A DNA stretch of 17,768 nucleotides from DATDOO01 sp035293245 (GCA_035293245.1 DATDOO010000001.1:1-17768); one strand, 5' to 3'; counted from the stretch's first letter, positions 1-7,892 are shown. Translations and numbers: made by a program. Notes: a model not told the origin generated them from the sequence alone.

Positions 1-957
1 TCAACGGCGCGGGCACGGCGCACACCCCGGTTGCGCCGGGCGACGGCCATTGCGCTCTGGCTGCTGGCGTGGCTGGTACCGTGGACCGTTTCCTGCGCGG
101 CTCCCGCTTCGAACGCCAAGGTTCTGATTCTCAACTCCAACGGCGCCGTGAAGAAGTACGCGACCATCGAGAACGCCTTTCAGTCCAACCTGGCGATCCC
201 GACGGCTCGGCTGGACCTGGCGGGGGGAAGCGGGTCGCCGGATGCGCTGAAGGAAAACCTCAAGAGTTCGGATGCGGCGCTGATCTATGCCATCGGCTCC
301 AACGCTTACCAGTTGGCCAGCCGGAACGCGAAACAGCCCATCGTCTTTTCGTCGATCCTCAACTGGCGCCGGCAGCGAATGGGGGACAACGTCTACGGCA
401 TTGCCAACGAACTTCCCTCCGGAATGCCCCTGTCGCTGTTCCGTTACCTGTTCCCGGAACTCAAAACCATCGGCGTGCTGTACAGCGAGACCTTCAACAA
501 GGAATGGCTGGCAGAGGCGGTCGGCGCCGCCGCCGACGTTCGCATCGAACTCATCGGCGAAAAAGTCGCCGCGCCTTCGGAACTTCCCCAAGCGCTGGCC
601 CGGCTCCTGCCGCGCGTCGACGCGCTGTGGCTGATTTCCGATCCCGTCGTGTTGGCCACGGAAAATTCCGCCATCGAACTGTTTCGCCGGAGCGATGCCG
701 GAAAGAAGCCGGTTTTTGCTTACGACGACGTTTTCGTGGACCTGGGCGCGGTTCTTGCCATCACGGCGGACATTCCCACCATGGGCATTCAGGCCGCCAA
801 GCTGGCCGAGGATGTGCTGATGGGCCGCGAAACCCCTCCCGAGCATGTACAAAACCCCGCCGGTTCCCACATCACTTTGCATATGGGCAGAGTGCAGCGA
901 TACGGCATCCATTTGAATCGCCAGGCGCTTGGCGCGGTCAACCGTGTTGTGGAGTAA
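1..957 (+). CDS. Periplasmic ABC-type substrate-binding protein (ABC_sub_bind family), 5' end at window edge
   Basis: Reading frame 1 is open from the first base to a TAA at 955-957, so the true start may lie to the left. The best start inside the window is TTG at 31, but it has no Shine-Dalgarno. From that TTG the protein is 308 residues. It begins with a signal peptide: a basic MRRATAIA stretch, a hydrophobic core LWLLAWLVPW, and an Ala-rich cleavage region near SCAAPAS. The mature part starts with the beta-strand KVLILNSNG. It ends with a segment typical of the PF04392 family: KPVFAYDDVFVDLGAV, then a 'G.QAAKLAEDVLMGRETP' stretch, then RYGIHLN. Members of this family bind small ligands in the periplasm, and some serve as sensor partners rather than transporter parts. 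No ABC permease or ATPase gene is present here. The next plus-strand genes are a sensor kinase and a TonB receptor, so a ligand-presenting role is plausible (inference). The ligand cannot be read from sequence. Confidence 0.8.
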   Translation, partial: STARARRTPRLRRATAIALWLLAWLVPWTVSCAAPASNAKVLILNSNGAVKKYATIENAFQSNLAIPTARLDLAGGSGSPDALKENLKSSDAALIYAIGSNAYQLASRNAKQPIVFSSILNWRRQRMGDNVYGIANELPSGMPLSLFRYLFPELKTIGVLYSETFNKEWLAEAVGAAADVRIELIGEKVAAPSELPQALARLLPRVDALWLISDPVVLATENSAIELFRRSDAGKKPVFAYDDVFVDLGAVLAITADIPTMGIQAAKLAEDVLMGRETPPEHVQNPAGSHITLHMGRVQRYGIHLNRQALGAVNRVVE

Positions 958-1031
958 GTCTGATTTGGAAGATGCACACCCCCGTTTGCCGCGCCGAGCA
1001 CCGCAGCTTTCGGCGGATCAAACCCGCAGGG

Positions 1032-1051
1032 CGGCCGCATGGATGCGGCCG
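1032..1051. repeat. GC-rich hairpin (9-bp arms, GG between)
   Basis: The arms CGGCCGCAT and ATGCGGCCG are perfectly complementary. With a realistic loop this is an 8-bp stem CGGCCGCA closed by TGGA. It resembles the next hairpin at 1061-1078 and the one at 7837-7859 in having a stem that ends CA...TG around a GGA-type loop. Confidence 0.75.
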
Positions 1052-1060
1052 GTTGACCGT

Positions 1061-1078
1061 CAGGCCAGGGATGGCCTG
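1061..1078. repeat. GC-rich hairpin with GGGA loop
   Basis: The arms CAGGCCA and TGGCCTG pair perfectly around the tetraloop GGGA. The hairpin lies 9 nt after the one at 1032-1051 and is followed by no T-run, so it reads as a repeat unit rather than an intrinsic terminator. It could still influence the 3' end of the upstream transcript. Confidence 0.7.
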
Positions 1079-1150
1079 TCGGGCAACTTCCGCCGGAAGC
1101 GAGGAGCGCAGGGAACCGCGATAGCGGCGCGGCAGTCGGGCGGCCTTTTC

Positions 1151-1367
1151 TTGGGTTACTTTCTTTTGGCCGCGCAAAAGAAAGTAACGCGCCCGTGGGT
1201 GCAAGAACCCACATTCAAACAGTTCGCCGCAGGCGCTCAAGACCAATTCCTCATGCCTTTCGGTTTGCGAAAGCTGTCGGTAGTGCAAGGTGCCTTCGGC
1301 AATTTGTTTGAATGCAGGGTTTCGCCCCCGCACGACGAGGTACTTTTGTTTCGGCAAAAGTACCCAA
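1151..1367. repeat. 217-bp imperfect palindrome with a hairpin in each arm (MITE-like)
   Basis: The left arm (about 1151-1221) and right arm (about 1305-1367) are imperfect inverted copies of each other. They share TTGGGT ends (1151 and, inverted, 1362-1367). They also share a perfect 9-bp core, CATTCAAAC at 1212-1220 against GTTTGAATG at 1306-1314. Each arm contains its own stem-loop: GTTACTTTCTTTTG at 1155-1168 pairs with 1175-1188, and GGTACTTTTG at 1339-1348 pairs with 1355-1364. Weaker complementarity continues toward the centre. No transposase is encoded, so if the element is mobile it must move in trans. The family is not identified. Confidence 0.65.
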
Positions 1368-1413
1368 AACCATTTGCGACCATACGCTGCCCTTCGGGTC
1401 CCCTGCGCTTCTC

Positions 1414-1538
1414 GGAGAAAAGCGGGGTCGGCAGAAGGGCGATCCATCGCCCTCTGCCGACGCGCGGCATCCCTGCCGCGCCCCTTCGGGCCTTTCCGCT
1501 TTTCTCCTGCGATGCTCGGCAGCGCATAAGTCGCAGGA
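1414..1538. repeat. Nested inverted-repeat cluster upstream of the kinase
   Basis: A perfect 12-bp outer repeat, GGAGAAAAGCGG at 1414-1425 and its complement at 1496-1507, encloses two hairpins. The first pairs 1427-1443 with 1446-1461, with one bulged A at 1435. The second pairs GCGCGGCA at 1462-1469 with 1474-1481 around a TCCC loop. A further 8-bp pair, TCCTGCGA at 1505-1512 and TCGCAGGA at 1531-1538, overlaps the outer right arm and could form an alternative structure. The cluster ends about 40 bp before the kinase GTG, so it should lie in the kinase leader if the locus is transcribed through. Confidence 0.6.
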
Positions 1539-1563
1539 CGGCACGTTCAGCGGCAAATCGGTG

Positions 1564-1570
1564 AAAGGAG
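1564..1570 (+). promoter_or_regulatory. Shine-Dalgarno that sets the kinase start (GTG at 1579)
   Basis: AAAGGAG lies 8 nt before an in-frame GTG at 1579. The open frame runs upstream to 1312 only through palindromic repeat DNA, and the downstream ATG at 1615 has no comparable site. This ribosome binding site therefore decides the start. Confidence 0.75.
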
Positions 1571-1578
1571 CGACGGCC

Positions 1579-4500
1579 GTGGGACATGACGAAGTAAAAA
1601 CAACCGAACCGGACATGGCGATCGATTCACCCCGCCACAAGCGCAGCATACGCACCAAACTCCTGGCAACCCTGCTGAGCATGTTGGCGGCCTTGGTGAC
1701 GGTCTCGACCTACGTACAGATTACCACCCAGAAAAGCCTGCTGATTGCCGAACTGGACAAGCGCATCACGCTGATGAAGGAAAACCTGACCAATCAGGCG
1801 GCGGTGCTGGCGGGGGAATTGGCGCAGCAGGCGGAAAGCAACATCGCCACCTACAAGCTGTCCCACATCGACGAAATCCTGCGCAACGCGGTGGCGGACG
1901 GCAAGGTACATTGCGCCATCCTCATGAACGACTCCCGGCTCGCCCTGGTGCACACGCTGCGCCCGGAACTGCGGCAGGAAGTGCTGTCGACGGAGCCAGA
2001 TCTGTACGCCTCCGAGCAGGTGGAAAAAACCGTCGTGGAACGCAGCATCGACGGCCTGCCGATGATGGAGTTCATCCTGCCGATCAGGATAGGCACCGGT
2101 CTGTGGGGCGTGTTGCGGCTCGGATTCAGCATGGAGCCGCTCAATCGGGAAATCGTCCGCTCGCGGGAGGAGATTTCCGCGAAAATTCGCGCCACGGTCC
2201 TTCAGTCTCTGACCATGGCGGCCGGGGTGTCGCTGCTCGGCGTCTTTGTCATCCTGGCCATGTCCAACCGTCTCCTAAAACCCATACGGCGCCTCACCCG
2301 CCTGACCAACGAACTGGCCCGGGGCCACTTCGCGGCGGGTAGCGGCGTGACTGCCGAGAGCGACGATGAAATCGGCATCTTGACCGATGCGTTCGTATCC
2401 ATGTCCAAGGAGTTGCAAGCCTCCTACGAGCAACTTTCCGACTATAGCCGGACCCTGGAGGAAAAGGTTCGGGAGCGTACCGGGGAACTGGCCGTGGCCC
2501 GCGATCAGGCGGTGGCCGCGAACAACGGTAAATCCGAATTTCTGTCCATCATGAGCCATGAAATTCGCACCCCCATGAACGCCATTGTCGGCTTTACCCA
2601 ATTGGCGCTGCGCACCACGCTCACCGACAAGCAACACGGCTACCTGACCCGCGTGCAATCGGCCTCGCACATTCTGCTGGGAATCATCAACGACATTCTG
2701 GATTTCTCCAAAATCGAAGCCGGCCGGCTGGAACTCGAATACGTCGATTTCAGCCTGGTCGACGTGCTGGACAATCTGTCCTCCTTCGTCAGCGCGCCGG
2801 CGGAACAAAAGGGACTGGAACTGCATTTTTCCATCGCCGGCGATGTTCCGCTGTTTTTGGTGGGCGATCCCTTGCGCCTGAACCAGGTCCTGCTCAACCT
2901 GACCAGCAACGCGGTGAAGTTCACCGAACGGGGCGATATCGTCGTCAGCATCGCCGTGGCCCCTGCCTATCAGAAAGGGGACAAGCTCGGCAAAAAAATA
3001 AAACTGGAATTTTCCGTGCTGGATTCCGGCATCGGTTTACACCCGGAACAAAGCAACAAGCTCTTTCAACCCTTTACCCAAGCCGATACGTCCATCACGC
3101 GCCGCTATGGCGGCACGGGTTTGGGGCTGGCCATCTGCAAGCGGCTGGTGACCATGATGGGCGGAGACATCGGCGTGGAGAGCACGCCGGGAATCGGCAG
3201 CCGTTTCACCTTTACGGCGCAATTCGATACCCAGGACCGGCCGTCGGTCCGCGAAGCGCCGTCACCGGCCGGCCTGCAAAGCATGAAGGTGCTGGTCGTG
3301 GACGACAGCGCGGCGTCGCGCGAAATTTTGCAGGCGTACCTGCAATCGTTTTCCCTGGACGTTCTCCTGGCCAAATCCGGCGTGGAGGCGCTCGCACTGC
3401 TGGAGCGGCAGCCGGCCGACCATCCCGTCGACCTGGTGCTGGTCGATTGGAAAATGCCGGGGCTGAATGGGGTGGCCACGGCGCGGAGGATCAAAAGCGA
3501 CGAGAAGATTCCCGGCGCTCCGACCGTCATCCTCATGACGGCCCATTCCCGTGAAGACGTTCTGCGGGAAGCTCAGGATGTGCGCATCGACGGCATATTG
3601 ACGAAACCGATCACGTCGTCGCAGTTGTACGACGTCATCGTTGCGAAATGCGGCCCGGTTGTCCCCGGAGACGGAGCAGCGCGCCCCTACGCTCCGCAAC
3701 AACCCGATTTACTGGCGGACATTCGCGGCGCACGCCTGTTGCTGGTGGAAGACCAGCCGATGAATCAACTGATCGCCCAGGAATTGCTGCAGAGGGAAGG
3801 GTTCGTGGTGGTTATCGCCAACAACGGCTCGGAAGCGGTGCAGATGGCGCGGCAACAAGCCTTCGACGCCGTATTGATGGACTTGCAGATGCCGGTCATG
3901 GACGGCTTCGAAGCCACGCGGGCCATTCGCGCCGAACGGGGCTACGAGGAACTGCCCATCATCGCCATGAGCGCCCACGTCATGGCGCAGGAGAAGGACA
4001 AGTGCATGCAGGTGGGCATGAACGGCCATGTGGGCAAGCCCATCGACCTGGACAAGCTCTTCGCCCTGCTGGTCCAGTGGATCAAGCCCAAGACGCGGCC
4101 GGAAATCGCACCGGACGCGGCAAGTCCGACGGCCGATTCTCTCCCCGATCTCTTGCCCGCCGCCTTGCCCGGGATCGACATCGAGCTCGGACTGAGCAAC
4201 GTGGCGGGCAACAAAACGCTTTACCGCCAGTTGTTGCTGCGCTTCGAGCAGGATTTTCACGCGGCGCACGACCGGCTTGCCCAATTCTTGCGCGACAACG
4301 ATACCGACGCGGCGGGCGAATTGGCCCATGCGCTGAAAGGGGTGGCCGGCAACCTGGGCGCCTCGGAGTTGCAAGCGTGCGCCGGCGATTTGATCGGCGC
4401 CATTCGCCACAACGCCCGCGTGGAGCAGACCTGTGAGCGCTGGGGCCAGGCCTTGGGGCAGGTGCTGGCATCCATCCGGCAATTGCGGGCGTCCATGCCC

Positions 4501-5718
4501 GATGGCCCAGCGGCGCCCGAGGAGGCGGTGACCCTGGATAGCGATCGGTTCGCCGCCCGCCTGGCGGAGTTGCACGAACGGGTGTCCGCCCACAGTCTGG
4601 ACGTCGACGTCGCGTTCCAGCGGCTACGGCCTTATGGCGACAAGCCCGCGTTGCGGGGCCGGCTTGCCGCGCTGGAAGAGGCGCTGGACGTATTCGACTT
4701 TGCGTCGGCCGCGTCGCTCTTGCGGGAAATCGACCCCGGACTGGAGCAAAACTCGATCCGCGCGGCGCCGGAGGCGAACAGGCCGAGGTTGCTGATCGCG
4801 GACGACCAGCCGGCCAACGTGAAGGTTCTCGGCGAAGCCTTGCGCAGCGACCATGACATCGTCGTCGCCACCCGCGGCGAGGACGTTCTGCGCATCGCTT
4901 CCGGCGACGCGGCGCCCGCCTTGATCCTGCTGGACATTGAAATGCCCAACGGCCTGGACGGTTTCGACGTGTGCCGGCTGCTCAAGGCGGATGCGGCGAC
5001 GCGGAGCATACCGGTGATTTTCATTACCGGAAGGGACGACGACGTCAACGAATCCTTCGGGCTGGAACTGGGGGCGGTGGATTACATCGTCAAGCCCTTC
5101 AGCATGTCCGTGGTCAAATCGAGAGTCCGCACCCACCTGAAGCTGAAGCAGCAAAGCGATTTTCTGGGGCACATGGCTTATCTGGACGGCCTGACCAACA
5201 TCCCCAACCGCCGCCAGTTCGACGAAATATTCGAAGCGGAATGGCGCCGCGCCTTGAGGAGTGCCATGCCTTTGTCCGTCGTCCTCGTGGACGTGGACGA
5301 ATTCAAGAATTACAACGACCATTACGGCCACGCCGCCGGCGACGAGTGCCTGAAGACCGTCGCTGCGACCTTGAAAGGCTCCTTGAACCGGGCGATGGAT
5401 TTCGCCGCCCGCTACGGCGGCGAAGAATTCGTCGCCGTATTGCCCGGCCTGGAGTTCACCGCGGCCATGGACATGGCGGAAACCATGCGCAGCAACATCG
5501 AACATCTGGAAATGGCGCACGCATTTACCGATTGCGCGCGAAAAACATTGACCGCCAGTTTCGGCGTGGCCACCGTCACCCCGACCCGTGATATAAGTCG
5601 GGAGCAATTGATGAAATGGGCCGACGAGGCTCTCTACGAAGCAAAACAAGACGGTCGAAACCGTGTGCGGGGACGCGAGGCCGGCAACGGATCGCGCGCA
5701 GATAAACGGGGGGGGTAA
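1579..5718 (+). CDS. Membrane hybrid histidine kinase with three receivers, HPt and diguanylate cyclase (HK-REC-REC-HPt-REC-GGDEF)
   Basis: 1379 residues from the GTG start. Visible in order: TM1 (about 28-46); a periplasmic sensor of about 160 residues, probably Cache/PDC-like; TM2 (about 208-230); HAMP (about 231-281); HisKA with phospho-acceptor His327 in SHEIRTPMN; and HATPase with N-box from 435, DSGIG at 482 and GTGLGLAI at 512. Receiver 1 has D575 D576, D623 and K676. Receiver 2 has E724 D725, D768 and K820. The HPt domain has His917 in HALKGVAGN, followed by a His-less helical segment. Receiver 3 has D1075 D1076, D1119 and K1172. The GGDEF domain has an intact GGEEF (1280-1284) and the inhibitory-site motif RAMD (1271-1274) five residues before it. 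All key phosphorelay and cyclase residues are present. The protein should pass phosphate His-Asp-His-Asp within one chain and control c-di-GMP synthesis at the inner membrane (inference). It ends 5 nt before the TonB receptor gene, and the binding protein upstream may supply its ligand. Confidence 0.93.
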   Translation: MGHDEVKTTEPDMAIDSPRHKRSIRTKLLATLLSMLAALVTVSTYVQITTQKSLLIAELDKRITLMKENLTNQAAVLAGELAQQAESNIATYKLSHIDEILRNAVADGKVHCAILMNDSRLALVHTLRPELRQEVLSTEPDLYASEQVEKTVVERSIDGLPMMEFILPIRIGTGLWGVLRLGFSMEPLNREIVRSREEISAKIRATVLQSLTMAAGVSLLGVFVILAMSNRLLKPIRRLTRLTNELARGHFAAGSGVTAESDDEIGILTDAFVSMSKELQASYEQLSDYSRTLEEKVRERTGELAVARDQAVAANNGKSEFLSIMSHEIRTPMNAIVGFTQLALRTTLTDKQHGYLTRVQSASHILLGIINDILDFSKIEAGRLELEYVDFSLVDVLDNLSSFVSAPAEQKGLELHFSIAGDVPLFLVGDPLRLNQVLLNLTSNAVKFTERGDIVVSIAVAPAYQKGDKLGKKIKLEFSVLDSGIGLHPEQSNKLFQPFTQADTSITRRYGGTGLGLAICKRLVTMMGGDIGVESTPGIGSRFTFTAQFDTQDRPSVREAPSPAGLQSMKVLVVDDSAASREILQAYLQSFSLDVLLAKSGVEALALLERQPADHPVDLVLVDWKMPGLNGVATARRIKSDEKIPGAPTVILMTAHSREDVLREAQDVRIDGILTKPITSSQLYDVIVAKCGPVVPGDGAARPYAPQQPDLLADIRGARLLLVEDQPMNQLIAQELLQREGFVVVIANNGSEAVQMARQQAFDAVLMDLQMPVMDGFEATRAIRAERGYEELPIIAMSAHVMAQEKDKCMQVGMNGHVGKPIDLDKLFALLVQWIKPKTRPEIAPDAASPTADSLPDLLPAALPGIDIELGLSNVAGNKTLYRQLLLRFEQDFHAAHDRLAQFLRDNDTDAAGELAHALKGVAGNLGASELQACAGDLIGAIRHNARVEQTCERWGQALGQVLASIRQLRASMPDGPAAPEEAVTLDSDRFAARLAELHERVSAHSLDVDVAFQRLRPYGDKPALRGRLAALEEALDVFDFASAASLLREIDPGLEQNSIRAAPEANRPRLLIADDQPANVKVLGEALRSDHDIVVATRGEDVLRIASGDAAPALILLDIEMPNGLDGFDVCRLLKADAATRSIPVIFITGRDDDVNESFGLELGAVDYIVKPFSMSVVKSRVRTHLKLKQQSDFLGHMAYLDGLTNIPNRRQFDEIFEAEWRRALRSAMPLSVVLVDVDEFKNYNDHYGHAAGDECLKTVAATLKGSLNRAMDFAARYGGEEFVAVLPGLEFTAAMDMAETMRSNIEHLEMAHAFTDCARKTLTASFGVATVTPTRDISREQLMKWADEALYEAKQDGRNRVRGREAGNGSRADKRGG

Positions 5719-5723
5719 AGCAT

Positions 5724-7757
5724 ATGGCGCGGTTTGGCGCAATAAAGACAACGTTCTGCGGTCTGGCCTGTTGCGGCGCGATGGCGAACGCCTACGCGGC
5801 CCTGGGGAACGGTCCTTTCGAGATCGGCACGGGAGTCCTGCAGGAAGAACTGAGCTGGCTGCAGGCGGAGTCCACGATTTTTTCCGCGTCCCGCCACGAG
5901 GAAAAGGTCTCGCGCACTGCCGCCGCCGTGTTCGTTCTGAGCCAGGACGACATCCGGCGCTCCGGCGCCACCTCCATTCCCGACGCACTGCGCCTGGTTC
6001 CGGGACTGGACGTAGCCCAGATCAACGCCAACAGTTGGGCCATCAGCGCCCGCGGTTTCAACGACCGCTCGGCCAACAAAATGCTGGTCCTCATGGATGG
6101 GCGGACTTTGTATCACCCGGTTTTCTCCGGAACCCTGTGGCACACCAAGGACACCTTGCTGGAAGACGTGGAGCGCATCGAAGTGATCCGCGGCCCGGGG
6201 GCGGCCATGTGGGGGTCGAACGCCGTCAACGGCGTCATCAACATCATCACCCGAAGCGCCAAGGATTCCTCCGGCCTGTATGCCACGGCGGGCACCGGCA
6301 CCGAGGAGAACGGCTTTGGCGCCGTGCGCTACGGCGGCCAACTGGGGGAGCAGACCTACTACAAAGGCTACGTCAAATACCTCAGCCGCGATGCTTTCGC
6401 CCTGGCCGGAGGCGGCAACGCCAACGACGCCTGGGAAACCACGCAAGGTGGATTCAAGGTGGAAAGCGCCCCGTCCAAGGAAGACTCCCTCACCCTGCAG
6501 GGCGACATATACCAGGGCAACTCCAATGCCCTGCAACATGTTTCCGCACCGCAGCTTCCTTTCGAGTTCGACAGCACGGCACCGAAACGCTATTCCGGCG
6601 GCAATGTGCTGGGCCGCTGGGGCCACCGGTTTTCCGACACCTCGGACATGACCCTGAAATTGTATTTCGACCATACCGAGGATACGTCGCGCTTCCCCGC
6701 CATCGACGACGCGACCACCAGCCGCGTGGATACCTACGACGCGGACTGGCAGCACCATTTCCAGTGGGGCGACGCACACGCCTGGACCTGGGGTTTGGGC
6801 TACCGCTACACCCACATGCGCTCTGCGACCGGCAAGGACTTCTTTTTCGCCATGCGCGCGTCCACGCGGGACACGCAGTTGTTCAGCGGCTTCGTTCAGG
6901 ACGAAATCACCCTGGTTCCGGACCGCTGGCGCGTGATTCTCGGCACACGGATCGAACACAACGATTTCAGCGGCTTCGAAGTCCAGCCCAACGGCCGGCT
7001 GGTGTTCACCCCGACCGACAACCAGACCGTCTGGGCGTCCATTTCACGGGCGGTGCGGATTCCCAACCGCCTGGACCACGACATGCAAGCCACTTATCTG
7101 GCGCAAGTGTCCCCCGGCATTTTCCTGGTGGGCCAGGGCAATCCCGACTTCAAGCCGGAAGAGTTGGTCGCCTACGAACTGGGCTACCGCATCCAGCCCA
7201 CGTCATCCACGTCTGTGGATATCGCCACGTTCTACAACGACTATTCCCGCCTCACCTCCGCATCCCTCGGCACGCCGTTTCTCTCCGCCAGTCCATCGTT
7301 GCATGGGGTTCTGCCGATCTTTCCGGAAAACGACATGCGCGGCCAAACCTATGGCGCCGAAGTCATGGGGCAATGGCGCGTCGCGCCGGACCTGCGCTTG
7401 CAGGCCAACTACACCTATCTGCAAATACAGCTCAGCGGCGCCCCCTTGTTCCAACAGCGCACGGAGGATTCCTCGCCCCACCACCAGTTCAGCATCCGAA
7501 CCTCCTACGACTTGACGGAAAGTCTGCAGGCCGACGCCATCCTGCGCTATGTGGACAAGCTGCCGGCGTTCGAGGTGGACAGCTATGCGGCGCTGGATTT
7601 GCGTCTGGGTTGGAAACCGACCCGCAATCTCGAACTGGCCGTGGTGGGCCGCAACCTGCTGGACGGCCAACATCCGGAATTCGGGGAATCGGTGCTGACC
7701 GCACAGGCGGTGGAAATCCAGCGCAGCGTGTACGGTCAGATCAGCCTGCGTTACTGA
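5724..7757 (+). CDS. TonB-dependent outer-membrane receptor
   Basis: 677 residues. It has an N-terminal signal peptide (MARFGAIK, then a Cys/Ala-rich core ending near ANAYA). The plug domain (about 50-175) has the hallmark sequences 'SIPDALRLVPGLDV', RGFNDRSANKMLVLMDGR and VERIEVIRGPGAAMWGSNAV, followed by NGVINIITR. The rest is a beta-barrel rich in alternating aromatic strands. It ends in the aromatic outer-membrane signature ISLRY, as expected for Bam-assembled porin-like proteins. Such receptors import siderophores, cobalamin, metals or carbohydrates using TonB-ExbBD energy; the substrate is not evident. The start ATG lies 5 nt after the kinase stop and has only a run of G as a possible ribosome site, so it is probably co-transcribed and translationally coupled. 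Pairing with a c-di-GMP-producing kinase suggests nutrient-linked regulation (inference). Confidence 0.93.
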   Translation: MARFGAIKTTFCGLACCGAMANAYAALGNGPFEIGTGVLQEELSWLQAESTIFSASRHEEKVSRTAAAVFVLSQDDIRRSGATSIPDALRLVPGLDVAQINANSWAISARGFNDRSANKMLVLMDGRTLYHPVFSGTLWHTKDTLLEDVERIEVIRGPGAAMWGSNAVNGVINIITRSAKDSSGLYATAGTGTEENGFGAVRYGGQLGEQTYYKGYVKYLSRDAFALAGGGNANDAWETTQGGFKVESAPSKEDSLTLQGDIYQGNSNALQHVSAPQLPFEFDSTAPKRYSGGNVLGRWGHRFSDTSDMTLKLYFDHTEDTSRFPAIDDATTSRVDTYDADWQHHFQWGDAHAWTWGLGYRYTHMRSATGKDFFFAMRASTRDTQLFSGFVQDEITLVPDRWRVILGTRIEHNDFSGFEVQPNGRLVFTPTDNQTVWASISRAVRIPNRLDHDMQATYLAQVSPGIFLVGQGNPDFKPEELVAYELGYRIQPTSSTSVDIATFYNDYSRLTSASLGTPFLSASPSLHGVLPIFPENDMRGQTYGAEVMGQWRVAPDLRLQANYTYLQIQLSGAPLFQQRTEDSSPHHQFSIRTSYDLTESLQADAILRYVDKLPAFEVDSYAALDLRLGWKPTRNLELAVVGRNLLDGQHPEFGESVLTAQAVEIQRSVYGQISLRY

Positions 7758-7769
7758 CACCATCTTTTG

Positions 7770-7871
7770 CGTTGGGTTAGGCGTCCTGGCCGACAAATCC
7801 GCCGGGAGCGGATTTGCACGCGAAGCGCCCGCAGGGTGCCGGGCAGGGATTGCCCGGCATGAGACCCAACG
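7770..7871. repeat. 102-bp inverted-repeat-bounded element with two internal hairpins
   Basis: CGTTGGGT at 7770-7777 is mirrored by ACCCAACG at 7864-7871. Inside lie a 9-bp hairpin, CAAATCCGC at 7794-7802 pairing with 7808-7816, and a second 9-bp hairpin, TGCCGGGCA at 7837-7845 pairing with 7851-7859 around GGGAT. It fills the gap between the convergent TonB receptor gene and the 221-residue membrane protein gene. Neither hairpin is followed by a T-run on either strand. It may act as a bidirectional 3'-end structure, but it looks more like a dispersed repeat. Confidence 0.65.
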
Positions 7872-7892
7872 AACGGCGCCAACCCAACCGGC

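Larger units (their letters stand above)
958..1578. repeat. 621-bp non-coding spacer packed with nested inverted repeats
   Basis: No credible gene lies between the binding-protein stop and the kinase start. Short open frames here are products of the palindromic, stop-poor repeats. The spacer holds at least seven hairpins. Two GC-rich ones lie at 1032-1051 and 1061-1078. A 14-bp AT-rich stem lies at 1155-1188 and a 10-bp stem at 1339-1364. There is a bulged 16-bp stem at 1427-1461, an 8-bp stem at 1462-1481, and a stem at 1505-1538. Positions 1151-1367 and 1414-1507 each form larger inverted structures and are listed separately. The spacer looks like a cluster of non-autonomous repetitive elements of the REP/MITE type. 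The last 40 bp before the kinase carry its ribosome binding site. I saw no convincing sigma-70 promoter here. Confidence 0.75.

Noticed and set aside
1312..1578. N-terminal extension of the kinase reading frame back to 1312
   Set aside because: This part is coded by the palindromic repeats, has no family-like sequence, and the strong AAAGGAG site fits GTG at 1579 instead.
929..1587. Several open frames of 79-211 residues on both strands in the spacer
   Set aside because: They lie in inverted repeats that lack stops in several frames at once. Their translations are rich in Arg and Ser with no recognisable domain, and none has a good ribosome site.
4624..6959. Long antisense frames under the kinase and TonB receptor genes
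   Set aside because: Both plus-strand genes are complete with conserved motifs, and the antisense translations show no domain and no ribosome site.
7794..7859. Intrinsic terminator for the TonB receptor gene
   Set aside because: The hairpins are good but neither is followed by a T-run on either strand, so I list them as repeat structure only.
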